Shown in pieces: positions 27,925-36,859 of a stretch of DNA of 64,000 nt (its first letter is position 1; every line of letters begins with the position of its first letter). Made by a program: the position numbers and the translations under genes. The stretch comes from Actinokineospora diospyrosa (GTDB lineage Bacteria; Actinomycetota; Actinomycetes; Mycobacteriales; Pseudonocardiaceae). The notes beneath the pieces were generated by a model that worked only from the letters and a program-made list of their open reading frames with translations, made no database searches and had not been told where the DNA came from. The stretch spans positions 124,001 to 188,000 of the forward strand of contig NZ_JAMTCO010000018.1 in assembly GCF_024171925.1 (NCBI RefSeq), written 5' to 3'.

Positions 27925-28280
27925 CAGAACACCCCGCGCAGGTGCCGGACGGTCGGCTCGTCGTCGCGCGGTAGGAGAACCGAGACGATGTCGAAGCGGA
28001 TCTCGACCGGGCCGATGCCGTTGTCGAGCCGCCAGCGGCGCGCGAGTGCCCGGACGCGGCGGGCCTTGTCGTCGGTGACGGCCTCGGCGGGGCCGCCGTA
28101 GTGGGTGCCGGTGCGGGTCTTGACCTCGCACACCACCAGCCTGCCGTCGTCGCCGCAGATGACGTCGAGCTCACCGAGCTCGCACCGCCAGTTGCGGGCG
28201 AGGACGACCAGCCCGCTGCTCGCCAAGTACCGCGCGGCGATGTCCTCGCCGCGCGCCCCCACCTCGAGGTGTCGTGCCAC
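27924..28280 (-). CDS. yraN: YraN-family nuclease-like protein (UPF0102)
   Basis: A 118-residue protein with the endonuclease-like fold of the family. The motif runs LARNWRCELGELDVICGDDGRLVVCEVKTR, where the GELD and EVK residues resemble a Holliday-junction resolvase active site. The GTG start follows GGGAGCGG. It is probably cotranscribed with comM. The biochemical role is not firmly known. Confidence 0.92.
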   Translation of the reverse strand: MARHLEVGARGEDIAARYLASSGLVVLARNWRCELGELDVICGDDGRLVVCEVKTRTGTHYGGPAEAVTDDKARRVRALARRWRLDNGIGPVEIRFDIVSVLLPRDDEPTVRHLRGVF

Positions 28281-28410
28281 GTCCGCTCCCGGTCCGGGTG
28301 GTGGGCGCGGCGGTCGCCGGGCCCACCACAACGGTGCGGGGTGGCGGTGCGGGTCGGCCAGGGGTGCTGGCGAACGGTGGACAACCGGTGGGGTTGTGGA
28401 TAACTCGGGA
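28281..28410. other. yraN upstream region with DnaA-box pair
   Basis: This 130-bp gap between yraN and the DUF2469 stop contains, on the minus strand, TTATCCACA (28403-28395) and TTGTCCACC (28384-28376). They are in the same 19-bp direct arrangement seen upstream of rpsB and in the ffh-glnD gap. It may hold the promoter of the yraN-comM group. Confidence 0.6.
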
Positions 28411-28734
28411 TCAGCCGCTGAAGGGGCCGTCCTCGGGCAGCCGGAGATCGGGTTTGTCGAGCTCCTCGACGTTGACGTCCTTGAAGGTGATCACCCGGAC
28501 GTTCTTGACGAACCGGGCGGGCCGGTACATGTCCCACACCCAGGCGTCGGACATCCGCACCTCGAAGTAGACCTCGCCGTCGGCGTCACGAACCTGCACG
28601 TCGACACCGTTGGCGAGGTAGAACCGCCGCTCGGTCTCGACCACGTAGGCGAACTGACCCACGATGTCGCGGTACTCCCGGTAGAGCTGCAGCTCCATCT
28701 CGGTCTCGTACTTCTCGAGATCCTCCGCGCTCAT
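28411..28734 (-). CDS. DUF2469 family protein
   Basis: A 107-residue acidic cytosolic protein conserved in Actinobacteria next to rnhB (Rv2901c type). The N-terminal helix has SAEDLEKYETEMELQLYREY. It is followed by beta strands with FYLANGVDVQVRD and a conserved VRVITFKDVNVEELDKPDLRLPE end. The function is unknown, but conservation and position beside rnhB-lepB are strong. Confidence 0.92.
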   Translation of the reverse strand: MSAEDLEKYETEMELQLYREYRDIVGQFAYVVETERRFYLANGVDVQVRDADGEVYFEVRMSDAWVWDMYRPARFVKNVRVITFKDVNVEELDKPDLRLPEDGPFSG

Positions 28735-28773
28735 CTGCCGCGCGCCCCTCCTGGTCGTGACCTGTTCCGCCCG

Positions 28774-29523
28774 CTACTGCGGGGGTCCACCATTCTGGAC
28801 CACGGCGGTCGCCGCCACACTCAGCGCCACCCGATGTGGCGCGCGCATCCCGTGGGCGACGCCCGCGGCGGCGACGTTGGCGTAGGACCAACGGTGTTCG
28901 TGGCTGGGGCCGTGCTCGCGCAGCGCGCGCGTGTGCAGCCCCGTGCAGTACCCCTTGTGCACGTCGAACCGGTACTCCGGCAACCGCTCGTGCAGCCCGG
29001 TCATGATCCGGTCCCGGGTGACCTTGGCCAGCACGGACGCCGCCGCGACGCAGGCTGCCGCCTGGTCGCCCTTGAGCACCGGCATGCTCGGCGCGGTCAG
29101 GCCGGGCACCCGGAAGCCGTCGACCAGCACGTACCCCGGGTGGGTGGTCAGCTGGGCCACCGCGCGCCGCATGCCCTCGATGTTGGCGAAGTGCACGCCG
29201 GTGAGGTCGACCTCCGCGGTGGGCACGACCACCACCGCGTAGTCGACAGCGCGGGCGCGGACCAGGTCGAACATCCGGTCGCGGGCGGCGGGGGTCATCA
29301 GCTTGGAGTCGGTGAGCCCGTCGAGGCGGGCAGCGTCACCGGGGCGCAATACGCACGAGGCGATGACCAGCGGTCCGGCACAAGCACCCCTGCCTGCCTC
29401 ATCCACGCCCGCGACGGGTCCGAGTCCACGCCGGTGCAGTGCGGTCTGTAAACCCCAGGTGCCGGTGTCGCGCCGCAACACCGCGCGGGGTGGCCGCAGC
29501 ACCTGCTCCAGCACCTCCGTCAC
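28774..29523 (-). CDS. rnhB: Ribonuclease HII
   Basis: Removes ribonucleotides and RNA primers from RNA-DNA hybrids. A 249-residue protein. [13 protein letters not shown] at 39-51 gives catalytic Asp41 and Glu42, TDSKLM follows, YVLVDG carries the third acidic residue and [12 protein letters not shown] the fourth. The extra about 30 residues at each end are modest. The GTG overlaps the upstream signal-peptidase stop in GTGA. Confidence 0.96.
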   Translation of the reverse strand: MTEVLEQVLRPPRAVLRRDTGTWGLQTALHRRGLGPVAGVDEAGRGACAGPLVIASCVLRPGDAARLDGLTDSKLMTPAARDRMFDLVRARAVDYAVVVVPTAEVDLTGVHFANIEGMRRAVAQLTTHPGYVLVDGFRVPGLTAPSMPVLKGDQAAACVAAASVLAKVTRDRIMTGLHERLPEYRFDVHKGYCTGLHTRALREHGPSHEHRWSYANVAAAGVAHGMRAPHRVALSVAATAVVQNGGPPQ

Positions 29524-30398
29524 CGCTTCCCCCTCCGTATCGGCAACAGCTCGCGCGACCGCCTGAGCAGCCACAACGTCGGCCACGCCGCGGCAAGGCC
29601 AACTCCCGCCGGTAGGGCTGCCTGCCATGCGGGAGCCGACAAAGCCTGCGGGTTGTGGTCGCCCACGCCTTGCCACCGCGACGGCGGCAGGATGATCGCG
29701 CGCACCTTGCCGATGACATTGTCCACCGGCACCAGCCCGTTCTGACCACCCCCACCCTGAACCCGGGAGTCGGCGGAGTTGTTGCGGTTGTCCCCCATGA
29801 CGAACAGCTTGCCCGGGGGCACCGACACGGCCTTGAACTCGTCTTGCTGCTGGTTGCGCTCTGGATCCAAGTAGATGTAGGGCTCGTCGAGCGGTTTGCC
29901 GTCCACCAGCACGCGGTTGTCGTCGTCGCAGCACTCCACGGTCTGCCCGCCAACGGCGACGATCCGCTTCACCACGTCGTCTTCGTCAGGCGCGGCGAAG
30001 CCGAACTTCGCGCCGACCCCTTGCATCCACCGGACGAACCCGTTGTCCGAGCGGGGCGCGATGCTCTCCGACCGGTTCCACGTGTCGGGCCTGCTGAACA
30101 CGACGACCTCACCGGGCTCGGGATCGCCGAACGTGTAGACGAGTTTGTCGACAACGACGCGGTCGCCGTAGCAGCCCGGACAGCCGTGCAGGGTCTGCTC
30201 CATCGACTCCGACGGGATCACAAACACCCGCGCGATGAACGACTGGATGATGATCGTCAGCACCAACGCGACTACGAGCAGGATCGGCAGTTCTATCCAG
30301 AACGGCCGCTTCTTACGCTGTCGCTTGGGTTTCGCAGCCCCCGAACTCTTGTCCTCAGGGGTCTCGTCATCATCGGGTGTGGAAGATCCTTCGGACAC
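29520..30398 (-). CDS. lepB: Signal peptidase I, paralogue 1
   Basis: Cleaves signal peptides on the outer face of the membrane. A 292-residue protein with a charged N-terminus, a membrane anchor (about 34-52), catalytic Ser65 in [10 protein letters not shown], Lys144 in [10 protein letters not shown], the [12 protein letters not shown] box, and a second hydrophobic stretch near the C-terminus. Cys pairs HGCPGC and ECC are shared by all three paralogues here. It is third in a head-to-tail run with gaps of 9 bp and 1 bp. Confidence 0.95.
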   Translation of the reverse strand: MSEGSSTPDDDETPEDKSSGAAKPKRQRKKRPFWIELPILLVVALVLTIIIQSFIARVFVIPSESMEQTLHGCPGCYGDRVVVDKLVYTFGDPEPGEVVVFSRPDTWNRSESIAPRSDNGFVRWMQGVGAKFGFAAPDEDDVVKRIVAVGGQTVECCDDDNRVLVDGKPLDEPYIYLDPERNQQQDEFKAVSVPPGKLFVMGDNRNNSADSRVQGGGGQNGLVPVDNVIGKVRAIILPPSRWQGVGDHNPQALSAPAWQAALPAGVGLAAAWPTLWLLRRSRELLPIRRGKR

Positions 30399-30407
30399 CG
30401 AGGCAGC

Positions 30408-31424
30408 CTATCCGGCGCGCTTACGGGAACCGCGCACCAGCACCCCGCGTAGTCGCCTACCGAGCCACAAGGTCGGCCACGCGGCGGCAATGCCAACACC
30501 CGCCGGTAGTCCTACCTGCCACGCCGGAACCGACAACGATTGAGCTTGCGGGTTGTGGTCGCCCACTCCCCGCCACCGCGATGGCGGCAGGATGATGTAG
30601 CGCGCCTTGCCAATGACGTTGTCGACGGGCACGAACCCGTTGGCCTTACCGCCACCCTGGATGCGCGAGTCCGCGGAGAAGTTCCGGTTGTCGCCCATCA
30701 CCCACAACATCCCCGGGGCGATGGTGATCTTCTCGATCTTCCGCTGGTCCTCGTCGGGCCCGAAGGTGCGGTTGATGTAGGGCTCGTCGAGCGGCTTGCC
30801 GTCGACCAGGACGCGCTGTTGCTCGTCGCAGCACTCCACGGTCTGCCCGGCGACGGCGATGACCCGCTTGACCACGTCCTCGTTGCTCGGCTCGGCCAGG
30901 CCGAACTGCGAGCCGAAGTCCTGCAGCCAGGCCACGACCGCGTTGTCCGACCGGGTGACCGGGCCGTCGGCGTCCCAGGTGTCCGGCCGCTCGAACACCA
31001 CGACGTCACCGGGCTCGGGATCGCGGAAGTAGTACACAACCCGGTCGACCAGGATCCGGTCGCCCGAGCAGCCGTTGCAGCCGTGCAGGGTCTGCTCCAT
31101 CGACTCCGACGGGATCACGAACACCCGCGCGATGAACGACTGGATGATGATCGTCAGCACCAGCGCGACGCCGATCAGGATCGGCAGTTCCACCCAGAAC
31201 GGGCGCTTCTTCTTCTCGGCCTTGGCGGACTCACCCGCCGCCGCCCCGTCGGTCCCGTCGGCCCCGCCTGCGTCGTCCGCGTCGTCCGACCGGTGCTCCC
31301 CGTCCGGGCCGGTGTCCGGTGTCGACCGCGCTGGGCCGGATTCGGCTGTGGTGTCCGGTTCGATGACGTCGAGATCCTCGGTGCCGCGTCCATCCCCTGG
31401 CACGACACCGTGTGCGTCCGACAA
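30408..31424 (-). CDS. lepB: Signal peptidase I, paralogue 2
   Basis: A 338-residue copy with an acidic Asp/Gly-rich N-terminal extension of about 70 residues before the anchor helix. Catalytic Ser108 lies in [10 protein letters not shown], Lys186 in VVKRVIAVAGQ, and the MGDNRNFSADSR box is intact. The start appears to be TTG (31424) with AGGAAGG nine bases upstream. I see no better in-frame start. All catalytic residues are present, so the enzyme is likely active. Confidence 0.93.
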   Translation of the reverse strand: MSDAHGVVPGDGRGTEDLDVIEPDTTAESGPARSTPDTGPDGEHRSDDADDAGGADGTDGAAAGESAKAEKKKRPFWVELPILIGVALVLTIIIQSFIARVFVIPSESMEQTLHGCNGCSGDRILVDRVVYYFRDPEPGDVVVFERPDTWDADGPVTRSDNAVVAWLQDFGSQFGLAEPSNEDVVKRVIAVAGQTVECCDEQQRVLVDGKPLDEPYINRTFGPDEDQRKIEKITIAPGMLWVMGDNRNFSADSRIQGGGKANGFVPVDNVIGKARYIILPPSRWRGVGDHNPQAQSLSVPAWQVGLPAGVGIAAAWPTLWLGRRLRGVLVRGSRKRAG

Positions 31425-31425
31425 G

Positions 31426-33399
31426 CTATTCAGCCTTCCTGGGTGTGAGTGCGTACTTCACGCGGCGCGAGAGCCACAGCAACGGCCAGGCCGCGGCCAG
31501 ACCGACCCCGAGCGGAACCCCCTGCTGCCACCCCGCCGCGGACAACCCCGGACCCGCCTGCGGGTTGTGGTCGCCGACCCCGCGCCAGCGCGACGGCGGG
31601 AGCACGATGTAGCGGGCCTTGCCGATGACCTTGCCCAGCGGGACCACTCCGCGTACACCGCCACCACCCTGGAAGCGGGAGTCGCTGGAGTTGTTCCGGT
31701 TGTCGCCCATCACCCACAGTGTGCCCTCGGGCACGGTAACCCGGGCGAACTCCTTCTGCGAGTTGGGGTTGCCGCCCTCCCAGTAGATGTAGGGCTCGTC
31801 GAGCGGTTTCCCGTCCACCAGAACGCGGTTCTGCTCGTCGCAGCACTCGACGGTCTGCCCGCCGACGGCGATGACCCGCTTCACGAAGTCGCGCTCGTCG
31901 GGCGGCGCGATGCCGATGAACGACCCCGCGTACCGCAGCGCGCGGGTGAACGGGTTGCCGCTCTCGTTGGCGGCGACGTCGTGCTCGGTCCAGGTGTTGG
32001 GGCCCTTGAACACGACGACGTCACCGGGCGTCGGGTCGCGGAACATGTAGACGACCTTGTCGACGAAGACCCGGTCACCGCTGCACCCCGGGCAACCGTG
32101 CAGCGTCTGCTCCATCGAACCCGAGGGGATCGAGTAAACGCGGCCGATGAAGTGCTGGATGAGGAACGTCAGCAGCAGCGCGACGCCGATCAAGGTGAGG
32201 ATCTCGCGCCACAACGGCTGCCTGCGGGGCGGCCGACGGTGCCTACCGCCCTTGGGGCGTTCATCTTCGACTGTCTTAGCGCGCCTACGCTTGGAGGTCG
32301 AGGTGGGGATCTCTTGCGCGCGTGACCGCACTCGCGGGATAAGAGCGGTGAGATCGACGTCTTGAACGTCTGCGGGCGGCTTGGCCTTCGCAGCCTCTTC
32401 CGCTTCCGCGACCTCCCAGTCCGCGGGCTCGATGAGCTCCGATAGCTGTACCGACGGCTGGGCGCGATCCGGACCGACAGCGGGCAGGTCATTGCGAGAC
32501 GGCGTGTCCGACGGAGCAGCAGGTCCAGGTGGAGCGGCAGGCCCAACAGCGGCGGGGAGGTCCGAACGGGAAGGCGGCCCCGCAACGGGAAGGTCCTGCC
32601 GGGAGCGCTGACCAGCCGGGAGGGCGATAGGACCGAGCGGGGGGAGGTCTGACCGCGACGGGGTGTCGGGTCGGCGCTGCGGACCGACCACTGGCAGGTC
32701 GGTCCGGGATCCACCGGGGAGGCGGGTCGGCGGCGGGTCCACCCGCGCGGGCGAGTACGTCGTCCGCGACACCGGGATCGTCTCGTCGGTGTCGTCGTCG
32801 GTCGGCACCATCTTCGAATGATGCGCGCCGGTGACCTGCGCCACATCACCAACGGGGGGTGGTGCGGGGGCGCCGCCCGGACGGGTGTACCCGTCGGGCT
32901 CGGGCCGCTTGCGCTCGGCGGCCGACTGCACGGCGGCGGCAGGGAACCACTCGGCGGACTGCTCCTCGGGCAGCGGCGCGCCAAACCAGAACTCGGGGTC
33001 GGCGGGCGCCACCTCGGGCAGGCCGGGCACCTCGGGGGCCGGCGGCTTGCGCCGGATCGGCTCGGTGCGGGCCTCGCGCGCGGGCAGCGGCTTGCCGTTC
33101 ACCCGCGCGCCGTTGACCGGGGTCCCGTTGGCCGCGGCACCGGTCTGCGCCCCGTTGACCTGGGCAGGACCGACCTGAGCTGGACCGCCCTTGGCGGGGC
33201 CGACCGGGGCGCCGTTGACCTTGGCCCCGTTGACCCGGTGCCCGTTCACGTCGCGCTTGATCGGCTCCGTGTGCTTGACGCCCTGGTCAGCACCGGCCGC
33301 GCGCTCTTGATCGCGGGTACGGTCGACCGCCTCCCGACGGGAGTGCTCCGACTCTGCCACGGCGTCCGGTGGCACACGGTGAGGAGGGCGGTCGACCAC
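31426..33399 (-). CDS. lepB: Signal peptidase I, paralogue 3 with about 395-residue cytoplasmic extension
   Basis: A 657-residue protein, more than twice the family length. The peptidase part begins at about 397: anchor helix, Ser428 in IPSGSMEQTL, Lys507 in FVKRVIAVGG, and [12 protein letters not shown]. The N-terminal extension is low-complexity and presumably cytoplasmic. VNGA-type repeats lie at about 51-102, followed by a Pro-rich part with five SRxDLPxxGP repeats (231, 248, 266, 277, 301) and a basic stretch before the membrane. The GTG start at 33399 has a weak ribosome site, so a shorter form is possible. Confidence 0.9.
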   Translation of the reverse strand: MVDRPPHRVPPDAVAESEHSRREAVDRTRDQERAAGADQGVKHTEPIKRDVNGHRVNGAKVNGAPVGPAKGGPAQVGPAQVNGAQTGAAANGTPVNGARVNGKPLPAREARTEPIRRKPPAPEVPGLPEVAPADPEFWFGAPLPEEQSAEWFPAAAVQSAAERKRPEPDGYTRPGGAPAPPPVGDVAQVTGAHHSKMVPTDDDTDETIPVSRTTYSPARVDPPPTRLPGGSRTDLPVVGPQRRPDTPSRSDLPPLGPIALPAGQRSRQDLPVAGPPSRSDLPAAVGPAAPPGPAAPSDTPSRNDLPAVGPDRAQPSVQLSELIEPADWEVAEAEEAAKAKPPADVQDVDLTALIPRVRSRAQEIPTSTSKRRRAKTVEDERPKGGRHRRPPRRQPLWREILTLIGVALLLTFLIQHFIGRVYSIPSGSMEQTLHGCPGCSGDRVFVDKVVYMFRDPTPGDVVVFKGPNTWTEHDVAANESGNPFTRALRYAGSFIGIAPPDERDFVKRVIAVGGQTVECCDEQNRVLVDGKPLDEPYIYWEGGNPNSQKEFARVTVPEGTLWVMGDNRNNSSDSRFQGGGGVRGVVPLGKVIGKARYIVLPPSRWRGVGDHNPQAGPGLSAAGWQQGVPLGVGLAAAWPLLWLSRRVKYALTPRKAE

Positions 33400-33435
33400 G
33401 CACTTGAGCGTACGTGAGCGGGTGTGCTGGCCGCG

Positions 33436-33795
33436 TCAGGAAGCGGTCTGCGGCTCCCGCTTCTCCTTGATCTTGGCGGCCTTGCCGCGCAGCTCGCGCA
33501 GGTAGTACAGCTTCGCCCGGCGGACGTCACCGCGGCGGGCGACCTCGATCTCGGCGATGTTGGGGGTGTGCACCGGGAAGGTGCGCTCGACCCCGACACC
33601 GAAGGAGACCTTGCGGACGGTGAAGGTCTCGCGGATCCCGCCGCCCTGGCGGCGGATCACCACGCCCTGGAACACCTGGACGCGCGAGCGAGAACCCTCG
33701 ATGACGCGAACGTGGACCTTCAGCGTGTCACCCGGGCGGAAGTCCGGGATGTCGGAACGCAGCGACTTGGCGTCCAGGGCATCCAGGGTGTTCAT
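33436..33795 (-). CDS. rplS: 50S ribosomal protein L19
   Basis: A 119-residue complete L19: [39 protein letters not shown] and the basic C-terminus [21 protein letters not shown]. The ATG at 33795 matches the family N-terminus. The 125 bp to trmD contain a short GCGCCTCC/GGAGGCGC-type hairpin and a weak TACTTT element. I cannot name a leader regulator there. Confidence 0.97.
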   Translation of the reverse strand: MNTLDALDAKSLRSDIPDFRPGDTLKVHVRVIEGSRSRVQVFQGVVIRRQGGGIRETFTVRKVSFGVGVERTFPVHTPNIAEIEVARRGDVRRAKLYYLRELRGKAAKIKEKREPQTAS

Positions 33796-33920
33796 CGGTA
33801 GTCCGTCCTCGTCTTCGTCACGATGCTCGTACATCCCGGCCAGGGGCGGCGTCGTGCCGAACTGCCTGGCTCGGGTGGGCTGGTGGGCCGCGCCGGAGGC
33901 GCGACAACCCGGAAAGTATG

Positions 33921-34691
33921 TCAGACCGGGTCGGCGGACCCGAAATCGGCCCCCGCGCGCAGGGTGTCCAACATAGCTCGATCGTGTTTGTCCAGGCCAC
34001 CCGGGGGGAGCGCGGCCAGCAGGTCCGGCCTGCGGGCGAAGGTCCGCTCCAGCGACCGGTCGCGCCGCCAGCGGGCGATCGCGGCGTGGTTGCCCGAGCG
34101 CAGCACGTCGGGCACCGGCCGCTCCCGCCACACCTCGGGCCGGGTGTAGCTGGGGCCCTCGAGCAGGCCGTCGGAGAAGGAGTCCTGCTGGGCCGAGACC
34201 GGGTTGCCCAGCACCCCGGGCAGCAGCCGGGCCACGGCCTCGACGATCACCATGACCGCGACCTCGCCGCCGACGAGCACGTAGTCGCCGATGGACACCT
34301 CGTCGACCGGCATCCTGGTCGCGGCGTCGTCGACGACCCGCTGGTCGATGCCCTCGTAGCGGCCGCAGGCGAACACCAGGTGCTCCTCGGCGGCGTACTC
34401 GTGCGCCAGGGCCTGGGTGAACGGCCGCCCGGCCGGGGTGGGCACGACCAGCCGCGGCGGCGGACCGGCGCAGACCTCGTCGAGCGCCTCACCCCACACC
34501 TGCGGCTTCATGACCATGCCGGGGCCACCGCCGTACGGGCTGTCGTCGACGGCCTTGTGCACGTCGTAGGTCCACCGGCGCAGGTCGTGCACGCCGAGGG
34601 TGAGCAGGCCGCGCTCGATGGCGCGCCCGAGCAGCGCGCCGCGCAGCGGCTCCAGGTACTCGGGGAAGATCGTGACGACGTCGACGCGCAC
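33921..34691 (-). CDS. trmD: tRNA (guanine37-N1)-methyltransferase
   Basis: Makes m1G37 in tRNAs to prevent frameshifting. A 256-residue SPOUT enzyme with [43 protein letters not shown] (trefoil-knot SAM site) and the C-terminal [17 protein letters not shown]. The GTG start overlaps the rimM stop by one base (TAGTG). Confidence 0.98.
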   Translation of the reverse strand: MRVDVVTIFPEYLEPLRGALLGRAIERGLLTLGVHDLRRWTYDVHKAVDDSPYGGGPGMVMKPQVWGEALDEVCAGPPPRLVVPTPAGRPFTQALAHEYAAEEHLVFACGRYEGIDQRVVDDAATRMPVDEVSIGDYVLVGGEVAVMVIVEAVARLLPGVLGNPVSAQQDSFSDGLLEGPSYTRPEVWRERPVPDVLRSGNHAAIARWRRDRSLERTFARRPDLLAALPPGGLDKHDRAMLDTLRAGADFGSADPV

Positions 34692-35248
34692 TAGTCGGTC
34701 GCGCCTTTCGCTTCCACGGCGTCGTCCGGGTCGATCAGGCCCTCCGGCGGGTCCAGCACGACCCGGCCGCCGCGCACGTCGACCACGGGGACGATCTCGC
34801 GCACGAACGGGACCAGGACGTCGGTCCCGTCGCGGTCGATGACCAGCAGGTCGCTGCCGGGACCGTGGGTGATCTCGCGAACCGTGCCGACCCGAGTCCC
34901 GTCGACCAACTCGGCGGACAGGCCCGCCAGCTCGTGGTCGTAGAACTCGTCCGGGTCGTCGATGGGCGGGAGGTCCGCGGTGTCGGCGAGCAGGAGGGCC
35001 CCGCGCAGCGCCTCGGCGGCGGTGCGGTCGGGGACCTCGGTGAAGCGGACGAGCAGCCGCCCGGCGTGCTGCCGGGCGGCTGAGATCGTCAGCGGGCGGT
35101 GCGAACCGTCGCGCAGGCGCGCGGTCACGGTCGCCTCCAGTGCGAACCGCAACTGCGGGGTGTCCGTGCGCACGTCCACGGCGAGTTCGCCGTGGATGCC
35201 GTGCGCCTTGGCCACCCGGCCGACGGCGACCAGGTCTGGCTTGTCCAT
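34691..35248 (-). CDS. rimM: 16S rRNA maturation factor RimM
   Basis: Assists maturation of the 30S head. A 185-residue protein. The N-terminal barrel starts [18 protein letters not shown], and the C-terminal PRC barrel contains [28 protein letters not shown] and [12 protein letters not shown]. It lies between the KH protein (13-bp gap) and trmD in the standard rpsP operon. Confidence 0.97.
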   Translation of the reverse strand: MDKPDLVAVGRVAKAHGIHGELAVDVRTDTPQLRFALEATVTARLRDGSHRPLTISAARQHAGRLLVRFTEVPDRTAAEALRGALLLADTADLPPIDDPDEFYDHELAGLSAELVDGTRVGTVREITHGPGSDLLVIDRDGTDVLVPFVREIVPVVDVRGGRVVLDPPEGLIDPDDAVEAKGATD

Positions 35249-35261
35249 GAGCTCGACCCGA

Positions 35262-35501
35262 TCAGTGGTCGGTGTCGACCACGTCCACCCGGATACCGCG
35301 ACCGCCGACCCCGGCCATCACGGTCCGCAGCGCGGTCGCGGTGCGGCCGCCCCGGCCGATCACCTTGCCGAGGTCCTCCGGGTTGACGTGCACCTCGAGG
35401 GTGCGGCCGCGCCGGGTGGTGACGAGTTCGACCTGCACGTCATCGGGGTTGTCCACGATGCCGCGCACGAGGTGTTCGAGGGCGTCCGCGAGGGCACTCA
35501 C
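35262..35501 (-). CDS. khpA: KH-domain RNA-binding protein (KhpA-type)
   Basis: A 79-residue single KH domain. The RNA-binding GxxG loop is in [19 protein letters not shown]. In other bacteria this family pairs with KhpB/Jag to bind many transcripts. The GTG start overlaps the rpsP stop in GTGA, so translation is coupled. Confidence 0.95.
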   Translation of the reverse strand: MSALADALEHLVRGIVDNPDDVQVELVTTRRGRTLEVHVNPEDLGKVIGRGGRTATALRTVMAGVGGRGIRVDVVDTDH

Positions 35502-35935
35502 TCGGCCGTGGCCTCCGCCTCGGCGGGGGTGTCCTCGACCTTGCGCGGCGCGGACTTCTTCTTCGGGGTCGTCGCCTCGGTGCCGGGCTCGTCGCCAGCG
35601 GCCTTGAGCGCGGCCTCGAACAGCTCCTGCTTGCTCACCTTGGGCTCCTTGACCCGCAGCGTGCCCTCGGTGCCCGGCAGGCCCTTGAACTTCTGCCAGT
35701 CACCGGTGATCTCGAACAGGTGCTTCACCGGGTCGGTCGGCGTGGCGCCGACACCCAGCCAGTACTGCGCCCGCTCGGAGTCGACCTCGATGAGGCTCGG
35801 CTCCTCCTTGGGGCTGTAGCGACCGATCGTCTCGATCGCCTTGCCGTCGCGGCGGGTGCGGGCGTCGGCGACGATGATGCGGTAGTACGGCGCGCGGATC
35901 TTTCCGAGGCGCTGCAGCTTGATCTTGACAGCCAC
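35498..35935 (-). CDS. rpsP: 30S ribosomal protein S16
   Basis: A 145-residue protein. The S16 core (about 1-85) reads [30 protein letters not shown] and [20 protein letters not shown]-terminal tail of about 60 residues, rich in Glu, Ala, Lys and Thr, is typical of Actinobacteria. It is first in rpsP-khpA-rimM-trmD. The GTG start has GAGGAG eleven bases upstream. Confidence 0.97.
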   Translation of the reverse strand: MAVKIKLQRLGKIRAPYYRIIVADARTRRDGKAIETIGRYSPKEEPSLIEVDSERAQYWLGVGATPTDPVKHLFEITGDWQKFKGLPGTEGTLRVKEPKVSKQELFEAALKAAGDEPGTEATTPKKKSAPRKVEDTPAEAEATAE

Positions 35936-35974
35936 GGGTAGGGGTGCTCCTCAAAGCTCTCGACATGCGGTGCC

Positions 35975-36011
35975 GGGCGCGGCGGTCCCGTGTGGGGTCG
36001 GGACCGCGCCC
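35975..36011. other. Hairpin in rpsP leader
   Basis: GGGCGCGGCGGTCCCG (35975-35990) pairs with CGGGACCGCGCCC (35999-36011) apart from a small bulge. It lies within the presumed rpsP mRNA leader, 40 bp before the start codon, and may attenuate transcription or control translation. Confidence 0.55.
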
Positions 36012-36068
36012 GAAGGTTTCGGGTGTCACGGCACGGTGAGAGGGTCCGGCCACGACGGACAGCCGCCA

Positions 36069-36098
36069 ATTCTGCCAGACGCGGTCCCGGGAGGAGAA
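36069..36098 (-). promoter_or_regulatory. Probable rpsP operon promoter
   Basis: On the minus strand TTCTCC (36098-36093), an 18-bp spacer and CAGAAT (36074-36069), preceded by TGG, form a housekeeping-type promoter about 135 bp before rpsP. It overlaps neither gene. The -35 is weak, but the TGGCAGAAT -10 type is common before actinobacterial ribosomal genes. Confidence 0.5.
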
Positions 36099-36109
36099 CT
36101 CGCGGGGGT

Positions 36110-36859
36110 CTATGCCGCGAACGGGGTGAGGGTGACGCCCGCTTCTGCCAAGGCCGAGCGGACGGCGCGGGCGTGGTGGACGGCTCCCGGGGTGTCGCCG
36201 TGCAGGCACAACGACCGCGCGGGCAGGGCCAACACCGTGCCGTCGACAGCGACTATCTCCCCTGTTTGAGCGAGGCGGACGGCGCGCGCGACGACGGCAG
36301 CGGTATCGGTGAGCAACGCCTCAGGGCTTCCGCGCGGGACAAGGGTCCCTTCGGGGGTGTAGCCGCGGTCGGCGAAGGCTTCTTCGACGCCCGCTGAGCC
36401 CGCTGCGGCGAGCAGGCACGATCCCGGTAGGCCAAGGATGGGTAGATCACCGAATGCGCGAACCCCGTCCACGACTGCCTGGGCCTGAGCGTCGTGGTGC
36501 ACGGTGGCGTTATAGAGCGCGCCGTGCGGTTTCACATAAGAGACCCGGGTACCAGCGGCTCTCGCGAAAGCCTCTAGCGCGCCGATCTGATAGAGGACCT
36601 CGTCGGCGAGCCTGGCGGGTTCGACGTCAATGAAGCGGCGGCCGAACCCGGCGAGGTCGCGATAGGACACCTGGGCGCCCACAGCCACTCCCCTGGCGGC
36701 CGCTGCGACGCAGACCGAGCGCATGGTGGGGGCGTCGCCCGCGTGGAAGCCGCAGGCGACGTTGGCCGAGGTGACGACGTTGAGGAGCGCGTCGTCGTCG
36801 CCGAGCCGCCAGACGCCGAAGCCCTCGCCGAGGTCGCTGTTGAGGTCGAGCGCGCTCAT
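36110..36859 (-). CDS. pxpA: 5-oxoprolinase subunit A (LamB/YcsF family)
   Basis: A 249-residue protein of the family that forms ATP-dependent 5-oxoprolinase with PxpB and PxpC. Signatures are LDLNSDLGEGFG at the N-terminus, SANVACGFHAGD, VGAQVSYRDLAGFGRR and YVKPHGALYN. pxpB and pxpC are not next to it, so partners must be encoded elsewhere. The ATG overlaps the stop of the CPBP gene (ATGA). Confidence 0.92.
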   Translation of the reverse strand: MSALDLNSDLGEGFGVWRLGDDDALLNVVTSANVACGFHAGDAPTMRSVCVAAAARGVAVGAQVSYRDLAGFGRRFIDVEPARLADEVLYQIGALEAFARAAGTRVSYVKPHGALYNATVHHDAQAQAVVDGVRAFGDLPILGLPGSCLLAAAGSAGVEEAFADRGYTPEGTLVPRGSPEALLTDTAAVVARAVRLAQTGEIVAVDGTVLALPARSLCLHGDTPGAVHHARAVRSALAEAGVTLTPFAA

